The translations under genes and the position numbers were made by a program. A DNA stretch of 64,000 nucleotides from contig OY970256.1 of assembly GCA_963715565.1 (NCBI GenBank), forward strand, positions 1,116,001-1,180,000, read 5' to 3'. The stretch is from JACVRN01 sp963715565 (GTDB taxonomy: Bacteria; Acidobacteriota; Blastocatellia; Pyrinomonadales; Pyrinomonadaceae). The notes beneath the pieces are model-generated. The model did no database searches and had not been told where the DNA came from. It saw only the letters and a program-made list of their open reading frames with translations. This document shows, piece after piece, positions 37,109 through 45,914 of the stretch (within the stretch, counting starts at the first letter, position 1; every line of letters begins with the position of its first letter).

Positions 37109-39241
37109 ATGAACTTCCAATTCATAACCAACACAAATCCGCCGCCAGCACAATCAGTGCTGCAATACAGCATCAGCCCGGACACGGTCTTCGTCTCCAC
37201 CGCGACGCAGCAGATGTATGCCAACCTGACAATCACGGTCTTCAATCCTTCGACCGAAGCCGTCACCTGCCAGATGTTCAAATTCGGCTTTTACGTCGGA
37301 GCACTGTATGGCGACCTGACGTCCTCGACGACGGGGATTGAGGCTTCCTCGGATCAAGGCAACTGGACTATCAGCAAGCAAGCAAGTATGAATCCAGACC
37401 ACCCGACGCTTTACGAGTTCAGCGCGCCAGCTTCGGGGATGGCTAATCAGCAGTTAGCTCCGAACCAGAGCCTCGTCTTTCATCTCAATGAAATATTAAT
37501 TAACCAGGCGGTGGGTGAAGGCGGCGTGCCGATTGCGATTACCGAGGTGACGGGCACGACTGGTAATCCGGTGATTGTTCAGGGAGCTATCAACATCAAC
37601 AAGCAACAGCCCGCACTCTCTGCGACGCTGGCGGCGATTCCGCCCGTGCCTATCAATCCCGGCGACGCGGCGAACCTTTCATGGCAAGTGCCGGGCTCGG
37701 ACCACTGGCAGTTGTACGACTACGACACCGAAACGCAGCTCTACGACAGCGAAACAGGCAAGCCGCCGAATGCTCACTCCTACGGGCCTGTGTACCCGCA
37801 GCACAACACCAACTACGAGTTGGTAGCGTGGGCCGGGGAACTCTTTACCACGGCTTATGCGGAGGTGATGGTTGCGATGCCACAAATCTCTGCACAGGGA
37901 CCGCTGAGTCCGGTTGATGCCTTGACGAAAGTGATTATCACCTGGACCACCACACACGCTACCAGCGTGACGCTGGAGCCGGGCGATCTATCGGCTGATG
38001 CAAGCAGTGGGTCGGGCCAATTCACAGTTGAGCCCACGCAGACCACGACGTACACGCTCACGGGCTTGAGGGGAAATTACAAGAGCCAGCCTCCGGCGAC
38101 CGTCACCGTCTACGTCAACCCGGTAGCGATTAACTCCTTCTCGTATTCACCGGAAATGAGCATCATCGGCGACAAGATTACATTAAGCTGGGAAACGAAA
38201 TCTGCTGCGTCGTGTTCAATCTATCCAGCGCCGGGAACGGTTCCGGTAAACGGCAGCACGGTGGTCACTCCGTCGGTGGAGACAACTTATATCCTCACGG
38301 CCAACGGTCAGGACGGGCCGAAAACCCGGCAAAAAACCGTCAGCCCCATCAAGCAACGCGGCTGGTATCAGGCAACCTCCAACGGCCCACAGCAGGAAAC
38401 TGATTACATCTTTGCTTTCGACACCTCTTCGTCTTCCTCCCCCGCCATGAGCGGCAAATTCTGGGTGGTGATGTCGAACGCCGGGACGGTCCAGTATACA
38501 GTCGACGGGGTGACGTGGACGCAAGCCACCGCCAAAGCGCCCTGGGCAGGGCAGTTGGAAGGGCCGGGGATATATTTTAACGACACCATGTGGATGCTGA
38601 TGGGTGAAGGTGACAAGGCCGTCTGGTCTTCCAAAGATGGTGTGAACTGGACACCACAAGCCATCAAGACTTCTCCGGCAAACCAATCCTTAGCGCGCCG
38701 CCAGTACGGGTGCGTCGTTTTTCAGAAAAAGCTTTGGCTCTTTGGAGGAATAACTTCCAAAGGCCATACACTGAATGATGTCTGGTCATCTCCGGACGGC
38801 ATCAACTGGACACAGGTCACTAACAATGCAGCATGGTCCCCGCGCTGGGATTTCGCGGCCACATTCTTCAACGACCAGATATGGATGTGCGGCGGCTTCT
38901 TGGGGCAAACAGCGATTGCGGAAGCATGGTACACGAATGACGGAGTGCATTGGCAGCAATGGAATGGAGGGGCGCGAGTTCCCTGGAAGGCACGCGGTTA
39001 CCCGCGAGTGGAATCCTTAAATAACGAACTCTGGGTAACCGGTGGTTATGGCGGCGACTTTTACGCAGACGTCTGGGTCATGGATAAGAGTGGTCAGTGG
39101 ACGCAAGCGAACGACCCGGTACCATGGAAAGACGCTGCGCCGCCGGCCGCGTCTGTCGTCTTCGACAGGCGTCTCTGGCTCATCTTTGGCCCGGGGTACA
39201 AGCGGCCTGAATCGTATGTCTGGTTCTTCTTTCCCGGTTAA
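37109..39241 (+). CDS. Array paralog 6: constant head, Ig-like domains, kelch-type C-terminus
   Basis: ATG 37109 follows GGAGCGCAGG. Residues 1-260 follow the array pattern (S-D-H-W-Q-L-Y-D-Y-D-T-E). Ig domain 2 is of the second kind (S-A-D-A-S-S-G-S-G-Q-F-T-V). Ig domain 3 ends A-N-G-Q-D-G-P as in member 2. The last 270 residues carry kelch-like blades: L-W-L-F-G-G-I, N-D-V-W-S-S-P-D-G-I-N-W-T, I-W-M-C-G-G-F and L-W-V-T-G-G-Y. The F-D-G-x-x-I-W blades of the other members are absent. The protein ends in F-F-F-P-G. It is the second member with a replaced tail; a different binding partner is likely. Confidence 0.76.
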   Translation: MNFQFITNTNPPPAQSVLQYSISPDTVFVSTATQQMYANLTITVFNPSTEAVTCQMFKFGFYVGALYGDLTSSTTGIEASSDQGNWTISKQASMNPDHPTLYEFSAPASGMANQQLAPNQSLVFHLNEILINQAVGEGGVPIAITEVTGTTGNPVIVQGAININKQQPALSATLAAIPPVPINPGDAANLSWQVPGSDHWQLYDYDTETQLYDSETGKPPNAHSYGPVYPQHNTNYELVAWAGELFTTAYAEVMVAMPQISAQGPLSPVDALTKVIITWTTTHATSVTLEPGDLSADASSGSGQFTVEPTQTTTYTLTGLRGNYKSQPPATVTVYVNPVAINSFSYSPEMSIIGDKITLSWETKSAASCSIYPAPGTVPVNGSTVVTPSVETTYILTANGQDGPKTRQKTVSPIKQRGWYQATSNGPQQETDYIFAFDTSSSSSPAMSGKFWVVMSNAGTVQYTVDGVTWTQATAKAPWAGQLEGPGIYFNDTMWMLMGEGDKAVWSSKDGVNWTPQAIKTSPANQSLARRQYGCVVFQKKLWLFGGITSKGHTLNDVWSSPDGINWTQVTNNAAWSPRWDFAATFFNDQIWMCGGFLGQTAIAEAWYTNDGVHWQQWNGGARVPWKARGYPRVESLNNELWVTGGYGGDFYADVWVMDKSGQWTQANDPVPWKDAAPPAASVVFDRRLWLIFGPGYKRPESYVWFFFPG

Positions 39242-39347
39242 CGCGCACGACCCTTTCATCTTCAAGTTTGCCCGGAGGCAACGGCGCGCGGCTATTTGAT
39301 GCCTTCGCCGGAAATAAGCCTGTGCAGTATCCGCAAAGGAGAGAGTA

Positions 39348-41498
39348 ATGGACCTGCAATACATCACAAACACCGAGCCGCCGCCCGCGCAATCCGTACT
39401 CCAATACTCTATCAGCCCCGACATGGTCTTTGTCTCCACAGCGACACAGCCGATGTACGCGAACCTGACAATCACCGTCTTCAATCCTTCGACCGAAGCC
39501 GTCACCTGCCAGATGTTCGAGTTCGGCTTCTATGTCGGGGCAGAGGTTGACGACCTCACGACCACTGCCACCGGGATACAGAGTTCATCGGCCCAGACCG
39601 GTTGGACTATCAGCGAGCAGGCGACGGAAAATACGGACACTCTGACGCTCTACCAGTTCAGCGTGCCTGCGTCTGGAATGGCTAACCAGCAGTTGGCTGC
39701 GAATCAAAGCCTTGTCTTTCAGCTCGACGGAATACAGATTAACGAAGCGGTGGGCGAAGGCGGCGCGTCGATTGTGATTACCGAGGTGACGGGCGCGGAC
39801 CAGGATAATCTTTCGCTTGTGCAGGGAGAGATTACCATCTCGAAACAGACGCCGACGCTTAGCATCCAGAATTTCAGCGTGGACCCGCCCACCCCTGTCA
39901 ATCCCGGTGCTGCTATAGACGTGAAATGGTCGCTGGTAGAGTCCGACCACTGGCAGTTATACGATACGAACTCTGCGACGCTCCTCTACGATAGCGAGAC
40001 GGACCCGCCGCAAAGCTCATACACGGCTTATCCAGAGCAGACCACCACCTACGAGTTGCTCGCATGGGCCGATCAGCTTTTCACGGCGCAGCAGGCCACG
40101 GCGATGGTCAGCGCGCCGACACTCACGGCGGAGCCCCCCAACGCGACGGTGAACGCCCTGACGGATGTGACTATCAACTGGACTTCAAATTACGCGCAGA
40201 CCGTCACCATCAGTCCTCCGCCTGCTTCCGGTCCCGCGACTGTGAGCGCCACGAGCGGGCAAGGCAGTTTCGTCGTCCAACCCGCAGAGAACATCACCTA
40301 CACGCTTCATGCCACGGGTCAGAACAACTCCGAGTCTCAACCACAGTATGTAGTCGTTAATATCAACCCGCCCTCGATTACTTCGTTTACGGCCTCGCCC
40401 ACGTCGTGCGAGCAGGGACAGTCCGCCAACCTCTCATGGGAGACGCAGTCCGCCACGTCAGCCCAGCTCAGCCAGACCATCTTCGGCAACCCCAACATCA
40501 ACAATCTGGGCGTCGTCGGATTGAGCAGCACCGGATACACGGTCAAGCCGACGGGAATCTCTACGTACACGCTGGCAGCGCAGAACGCTTCGAGCGAGCC
40601 AGCGCAGGCGACGGCAACAGTTTGCGCCATCGCCGCCGTAGTGACCCTCAAAGCAAGCCCGGTCGCGCTCACCTCCGACGGCAGCAATGTGTGGGCCGTG
40701 GACGTCGGAGGCGGGCTGACGCAGATTCCCATCATCGCCCCCAACGAAACGAACATTTACGCGATATATAACAATTCCAACGGAGCGGTCTCGTACGCAA
40801 GTGGGATAATCTTCACAGTCCCCGAAATGAACACCTTGACCTTCTGGAATCTAATCAAGATTTTAGGAAACAAGTATCCCATGATTGTACCTGTCGCGTT
40901 CGGCGCTTCCTCGTCGCAATATCCTCTCGGCCTCTCTGCGCAGGGGCCATGGCTGTGGATTCCGCTCACGAACAACGGGTTGGGGATGTTCCGTCAGGAC
41001 GGCGACTCCAGTTGGTCGGACCTCTGGGGTTCAGGCATCGGAGACGGCCCCTGCGTGGTCATCAGCGACGGCACCAATCTCTGGACCGCGAACACGACCA
41101 AAAATACAGTCTGGCAGATGAACACTGACAATCCCAGCACGCTGCTGAGCACCATCGACGTGCCAAGCCCCTCTGCGCTTCTCTTCGACGGCACATACGT
41201 CTGGGTCGCAAGCGCCGACACCGGCGGAAGCTCCTCCTACAACATCACAAAGCTTTTGGCCGAGAACGCGAGCATCCAGGGACAGTACAATGTTGCCACA
41301 GGCCCCTTCGCGCTCGGCTTCGACGGCACAAACATCTGGGCAGCGAGCGCCAACAACACAATCACTATCATGGAGACTAACGGCACGGTGCTGGCGACCT
41401 TCCAGATAGCGGGCGACCCTTCGTCTTTTCTCTTCGACGGCGCAAATATGTGGGTCGCTCTTAAAGGCAGCAATCAGGTGGCGCAGATAATGCTCTAG
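39348..41498 (+). CDS. Array paralog 7: propeller member with irregular middle blades
   Basis: ATG 39348 (M-D-L-Q-Y-I) follows AAAGGAGAG; a 106-base gap separates it from member 6. The product has 716 residues. Ig domains 1-2 are close to member 2 (Y-D-T-N-S-A-T-L-L-Y-D-S, S-G-Q-G-S-F-V-V). Ig domain 3 is of the common type (L-S-W-E-T-Q-S-A-T-S-A-Q-L-S). The propeller begins T-S-D-G-S-N-V-W. It then has about 60 residues without the blade motif (40760-40960), where Phe/Thr/Asn-rich sequence may form an inserted loop or degenerate blade. Five regular blades and the end N-Q-V-A-Q-I-M-L follow. Confidence 0.72.
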   Translation: MDLQYITNTEPPPAQSVLQYSISPDMVFVSTATQPMYANLTITVFNPSTEAVTCQMFEFGFYVGAEVDDLTTTATGIQSSSAQTGWTISEQATENTDTLTLYQFSVPASGMANQQLAANQSLVFQLDGIQINEAVGEGGASIVITEVTGADQDNLSLVQGEITISKQTPTLSIQNFSVDPPTPVNPGAAIDVKWSLVESDHWQLYDTNSATLLYDSETDPPQSSYTAYPEQTTTYELLAWADQLFTAQQATAMVSAPTLTAEPPNATVNALTDVTINWTSNYAQTVTISPPPASGPATVSATSGQGSFVVQPAENITYTLHATGQNNSESQPQYVVVNINPPSITSFTASPTSCEQGQSANLSWETQSATSAQLSQTIFGNPNINNLGVVGLSSTGYTVKPTGISTYTLAAQNASSEPAQATATVCAIAAVVTLKASPVALTSDGSNVWAVDVGGGLTQIPIIAPNETNIYAIYNNSNGAVSYASGIIFTVPEMNTLTFWNLIKILGNKYPMIVPVAFGASSSQYPLGLSAQGPWLWIPLTNNGLGMFRQDGDSSWSDLWGSGIGDGPCVVISDGTNLWTANTTKNTVWQMNTDNPSTLLSTIDVPSPSALLFDGTYVWVASADTGGSSSYNITKLLAENASIQGQYNVATGPFALGFDGTNIWAASANNTITIMETNGTVLATFQIAGDPSSFLFDGANMWVALKGSNQVAQIML

Positions 41499-41572
41499 GG
41501 CAACTTGCCACAGCACGCGCCGTAGCTTGACCGAGATTCGAGAGCACATGACAAGGAAAGAGAGGTGTAGTT

Positions 41573-43822
41573 TTGGACTTGCAACCTATCACAAACAATA
41601 ATCCGCCGCCCGCGCAGTCGGTCTTGCAGTACAGCGTGAACCCCGACACGGTTTTCGTCTCCACCGATACACAGCCGATGTACGCGAACCTGACAATCAC
41701 TGTCTTCAATCCCTCGCAGACCGACACCGTCACCTGCCAGATGTTTCAGTTCGGCTTCTACGTAGGGGCCGAGTACGGCGACCTGACGGCGGAGATGACA
41801 GGGATTGAGACCTCGTCCGCGCAGAGTGACCTCGGCATCAGCAAGACGGCCACGGAGAGCACAGACAACCCGTCGCTCTACCAGTTCAGCGCACCTGCGA
41901 CGGGGATGGCTAACTTTCAGTTAGCCCCACAGCAGAGCCTCATCTTTTATATCAACAACGTGCTGATTAACTCGGCGGTCGGAGAGGGCGGAGCGGCGTT
42001 TTCGATTACGGAAGTCACAGGCTCGTCGGGCAATCCTTCGATGGTCCAGGGCGAGCTGACGCTTTCGAAGGAGCAGTCTACGCTCGCGGCCCAACTTTCC
42101 GTGATACCGCCGACGCCTGTTACACCGGGCCAGGGCGTGACGCTGCAATGGCAAGTGACGGGCTCGGACCACTGGCAGTTGTACGACTACGACACCGGGG
42201 CGCTGCTCTACGACAGCGAAACGAGCAAGCCGCCGGATGCTTCCTCCTACGGGCCTGTGTACCCGCAGCTAAATACCAACTACGAGCTTATAGCCTTCAC
42301 GGGTCAGGTCTTCACCACGGCCTACGCGGAAGCGATGATCATCGCGGCACACTTTATAGGAAACCCACAGGGAACGCCGACCACGGCGAACGCAGGACAG
42401 GACGTCATCCTCTCGTGGCAGACACAGGATGCAAGCCAGCTTACTATCACCGCGCCGAATTTCGAGGAGGTAGATCTTCAGGCTCCTGCGGGCCAGTATG
42501 ATTACTTTCCAAAAGCGCCCAATAATCAGTGGACCGTTAACCCGGTCGAGAACACTACCTACACGCTGACCATCAACGGACCGGGCAACAGCACGGCTCA
42601 GGACCAGGTGACTATCTCGGTTAATCTGCCGTCCATAGCTCTCTTCAACGTTCAGCCCGAAATCTACACGGCGGGCCAGCAAGTCGCCTTCAACTGGATA
42701 GGCGCGTCTGCGGTCTCGGCCACGCTCACGCCGGACCCCGGCCAGTCGGTGAACGTCGTCGAGAACAATTTAATGGTGACGCCGCCGGGCGGCGCGATGT
42801 ACGAGTTGACGGTCTCCGCCGGAAGTAACGAGGTGACGAGCCAGCTACTGGTGATTGAGAGTGCAGTCACAGCCAACGTGGGGAAATTTCTTCAGAGCAT
42901 AGTCTATACCAAAAACAATAACGTGATCTGGGTGGCCGACCCTGTAGCTGGCGCGGTGTTTATGGTGGACGGCAGCGACGGCTCAATCAAGGACACCATC
43001 AAACCGACCTTCGGTCCTCCGCAGCTGCTGAACTATGATTCAGTCCACAACTTGATCTGGGTAGCCTACGCGGGATCATTTACATTAAGCAGCATCAATG
43101 CAGCCGACGGCAGCCAACCGACGTGGGGCGTGAGCTTGCCTTTCGGCCCCTTCGCGATGGCTTTCGACGGGACGTACTTGTGGCTCGCCAACAGCATCGC
43201 CGCAAACAACAACCTTCTTAAATCGCTCGCCTCAAGTCCCACCACGCTGGAAGGACCCTTTTCGATAGGCAACCAGCCTATGTCCATCGCCTTCGATGGG
43301 CAGAACATATGGGTCGCTAATCGGGCGGGCAACACCGTGGACAAGCTACAGCTCGGCAACGCCCAATCCGTCGGCGCGCCCTTCCCGCTCTCTATACAGA
43401 ACGGCCCGAACGCACTCTATTTCGATGGGACGTACATGTGGGTGGGACTCTTGTATGCGAACACCGTAATCAAGCTGGACCTCGACGGGACTGTGTTGGG
43501 AACGTATGGCGTCGGGAACTACCCGTCATCAATGGCCTTTGATGGGAAGTATCTGTGGGTAGTAAACGCTCAGGATCAAACGTTGTCGCTGCTCGATGTC
43601 AGCACCGGAACCGTCTGGGCGACTGTGACGCCCGGGTACAGCCCTGTGACTCTCCTCTTCGACGGTTCTTATATGTGGTTGGGGCAGATAAATTTCAGCG
43701 ATTCCAACAATCCGGTCGGGGTAGTGATGAAACTTTCGACCAGCTTCCAATCATCATCGAGCGAAAGTTCTGCATCCGTGTCGAAAGCAAAGAGCGACGC
43801 TCCGGCGGAAGGTAATGAATAA
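41573..43822 (+). CDS. Array paralog 8: propeller member with Ser-rich tail
   Basis: The start is TTG 41573 (L-D-L-Q-P-I read as Met), a few bases after AGGAAAGAGAGGT; no ATG fits the array N-terminus. The 749-residue product has the hallmark S-D-H-W-Q-L-Y-D-Y-D-T-G. Ig domain 2 is of the member-1 type. In the first blades D-G is replaced by other residues (N-N-N-V-I-W, Y-D-S-V-H-N-L-I-W), and the last four or five blades are regular. It alone has a C-terminal extension of about 30 residues (S-S-S-S-E-S-S-A-S-V-S-K-A-K) beyond the propeller. The TAA stop overlaps the ATG of member 9 by one base (TAATG). Confidence 0.73.
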   Translation: MDLQPITNNNPPPAQSVLQYSVNPDTVFVSTDTQPMYANLTITVFNPSQTDTVTCQMFQFGFYVGAEYGDLTAEMTGIETSSAQSDLGISKTATESTDNPSLYQFSAPATGMANFQLAPQQSLIFYINNVLINSAVGEGGAAFSITEVTGSSGNPSMVQGELTLSKEQSTLAAQLSVIPPTPVTPGQGVTLQWQVTGSDHWQLYDYDTGALLYDSETSKPPDASSYGPVYPQLNTNYELIAFTGQVFTTAYAEAMIIAAHFIGNPQGTPTTANAGQDVILSWQTQDASQLTITAPNFEEVDLQAPAGQYDYFPKAPNNQWTVNPVENTTYTLTINGPGNSTAQDQVTISVNLPSIALFNVQPEIYTAGQQVAFNWIGASAVSATLTPDPGQSVNVVENNLMVTPPGGAMYELTVSAGSNEVTSQLLVIESAVTANVGKFLQSIVYTKNNNVIWVADPVAGAVFMVDGSDGSIKDTIKPTFGPPQLLNYDSVHNLIWVAYAGSFTLSSINAADGSQPTWGVSLPFGPFAMAFDGTYLWLANSIAANNNLLKSLASSPTTLEGPFSIGNQPMSIAFDGQNIWVANRAGNTVDKLQLGNAQSVGAPFPLSIQNGPNALYFDGTYMWVGLLYANTVIKLDLDGTVLGTYGVGNYPSSMAFDGKYLWVVNAQDQTLSLLDVSTGTVWATVTPGYSPVTLLFDGSYMWLGQINFSDSNNPVGVVMKLSTSFQSSSSESSASVSKAKSDAPAEGNE

Positions 43823-45891
43823 TGGACATACACTTTATTAATAACACGGCCCCGCCGCCCGCGCAGTCGGTCTTGCAGTACGGCGTCAGCCCCGACACGG
43901 TCTTTGTCTCCTCGGTGACGCAGCAGATGTACGCGAACCTGACAATCACCGTCTTTAATCCACAGTCTTACGCCGTCACCTGTCGCGCCTTTAAGTTTGG
44001 CCTGTACGTCGGCGCACAGTATGGCGATCTCACTACCAGCACCACGGGGATACAGACTGTGTCGGACCAGAGCAACTGGACTATCAGCTCTCAGGCGACG
44101 GAAGACCCGGACACTCCGACGCTTTACCAGTTCACCGCGCCTGCGTCTGGAATGGCTAACCAGCAGTTAGCACCGAATCAAAGCCTTGTCTTTCATCTCA
44201 ACGGAATATTAATTAATCAAGCGGTGGGAGAAGGCGGAGTGCCGATTGCGATTACCGAAGTGACGGGTGCGGACCAGAATAATCCGGTAGTGGTGCAGGG
44301 AGAGATTACCATCTCCAAGGCTGCGCCGACGTTTTCCATCAACAACTTCAGCGCTCAGCCGCCGCCGCCGATTAATCGCGGCGACCAGGTGACGCTCAAC
44401 TGGCAAATCACGGGCGCAGCTTACTGGCTCCTCTACGACGACAGCGGCAATCTACTGTACGACAGCAGGACCGGCACGCCTCCGCACGCCTCTTCATACG
44501 GGCCTCTAGCGCCGCAGGAAAACACGAATTACGAACTGCAAGCCTGGGCCGGTCAACTCTACACAATCCAATTCAACGACGTGATTGTCAGGGCCGCGCA
44601 GTTCATCACCAATCCTTCGGGCAATCCCACAGCGGTTGATTCCGGCGGGCAGGTAATCCTCTCATGGCAGACCCGAGATGCATCACAGCTAGTCATCTCC
44701 GCCTCCGACCCCAATTTCCAGAAGGTCACTTTGAACGCCCCCGCAGGACAGTTCGACCACTTCCCTGATGCGCCCAACAACCAGTGGACCGTCAATCCGA
44801 CGGTGTCCACTACTTACACGCTGGATATCTACGGTCCGGGCAACAGCCACGCGCAGGGGCAGGTGCAGATTTCCGTCAACCCGCCGCAGATTGTCTCCTT
44901 TACAGCGGACCACGTGACGTTCCCTCCAAACCAGCCCGTAAAGCTCTCGTGGCAATCTAAGTCCGGGCTGAATGCCAAGCTCGAACAGACCATCAAAGGA
45001 ACGACTGGTGTTATCACCGTCGGCATTAATCTTCCGACCAACATCAACGCCTACCCCGTGTCGCCCACAGGCATCTCCACTTACTACCTGACTGTGCAGG
45101 GACAGGGGCAAGTCATCAGCCAGACGCAGGTCTTCGAGGCATTGGGGACTTACCTCAATCTGGGCAGCACATATGAGGGCAACTGGGTCGGCATGGGGAT
45201 GGCGTTTGACGGGAGCAACGTTTGGACGTCGGCCTTTGTCAGTAGCAGCTACGGCATGTTCACGATACAGGAGAGCACCGGCAAGATATTAAACTCGTTC
45301 GAATTCGGGAGCGCCACCTCGCTCGCCTTCGACGGAACTTACGTCTGGTGCGCAATGAACATGAACGGCAAGCTGGTCAAGATAAAGGCCAGCGATGCGA
45401 GCACGCAGGACCTCTGGATTCCCGGAGGCTACAGTCCGTTCGCAGTGACTTTCGACGGCACAGACATATGGTGCGGGGCATCAATCGGCAACGACAACTA
45501 CATAGTCAGGATGCAAACCAGCGACGGCCACGTGCTCGCGGCTTTCAAAATGCCTGCCTCTCTGGACGTGGCTATAAGCTTCGACGGGACTTACGTGTGG
45601 ACTACGTTTCAAGACCCCAGATGCATAGTGAAGCTGCGGACCAGCGACGGCAGCGTACAGCAGACCATCCAGCTGACATTTTATGATTTTCCGACGAGCA
45701 TGGCCTTCGACGGGACGAACATCTGGGTGGCAGTCGGAAACGGCACGGAGGGCCATTACATTCTGGTCATCCCGGCGGTCGGCGGAGGCTCGCCACAAAA
45801 AATCCCGGCGTCGGTTATGCCGACGGCGCTCTGCTTTGACGGGACTTACGTGTGGGTGGCGAATTACGACGGCACAATCTCGCGATTTTAA
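43822..45891 (+). CDS. Array paralog 9: six-bladed propeller member, 689 residues
   Basis: ATG 43822 overlaps the stop of member 8; GGAAGG lies about 10 bases upstream, so translation is probably coupled. The hallmark in Ig domain 1 is degraded (A-A-Y-W-L-L-Y-D-D-S), with a Tyr for His and one residue deleted. Ig domain 2 has a two-residue insertion (S-D-P-N-F-Q-K). Only six F-D-G-x-x-W motifs are visible, and two blades carry W-C, putting a Cys just after the Trp. A 49-base block at 44042-44090 is identical to member 11 (48319-48367). Confidence 0.72.
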   Translation: MDIHFINNTAPPPAQSVLQYGVSPDTVFVSSVTQQMYANLTITVFNPQSYAVTCRAFKFGLYVGAQYGDLTTSTTGIQTVSDQSNWTISSQATEDPDTPTLYQFTAPASGMANQQLAPNQSLVFHLNGILINQAVGEGGVPIAITEVTGADQNNPVVVQGEITISKAAPTFSINNFSAQPPPPINRGDQVTLNWQITGAAYWLLYDDSGNLLYDSRTGTPPHASSYGPLAPQENTNYELQAWAGQLYTIQFNDVIVRAAQFITNPSGNPTAVDSGGQVILSWQTRDASQLVISASDPNFQKVTLNAPAGQFDHFPDAPNNQWTVNPTVSTTYTLDIYGPGNSHAQGQVQISVNPPQIVSFTADHVTFPPNQPVKLSWQSKSGLNAKLEQTIKGTTGVITVGINLPTNINAYPVSPTGISTYYLTVQGQGQVISQTQVFEALGTYLNLGSTYEGNWVGMGMAFDGSNVWTSAFVSSSYGMFTIQESTGKILNSFEFGSATSLAFDGTYVWCAMNMNGKLVKIKASDASTQDLWIPGGYSPFAVTFDGTDIWCGASIGNDNYIVRMQTSDGHVLAAFKMPASLDVAISFDGTYVWTTFQDPRCIVKLRTSDGSVQQTIQLTFYDFPTSMAFDGTNIWVAVGNGTEGHYILVIPAVGGGSPQKIPASVMPTALCFDGTYVWVANYDGTISRF

Positions 45892-45914
45892 ATGGATGCA
45901 GAACGGATGAAATC

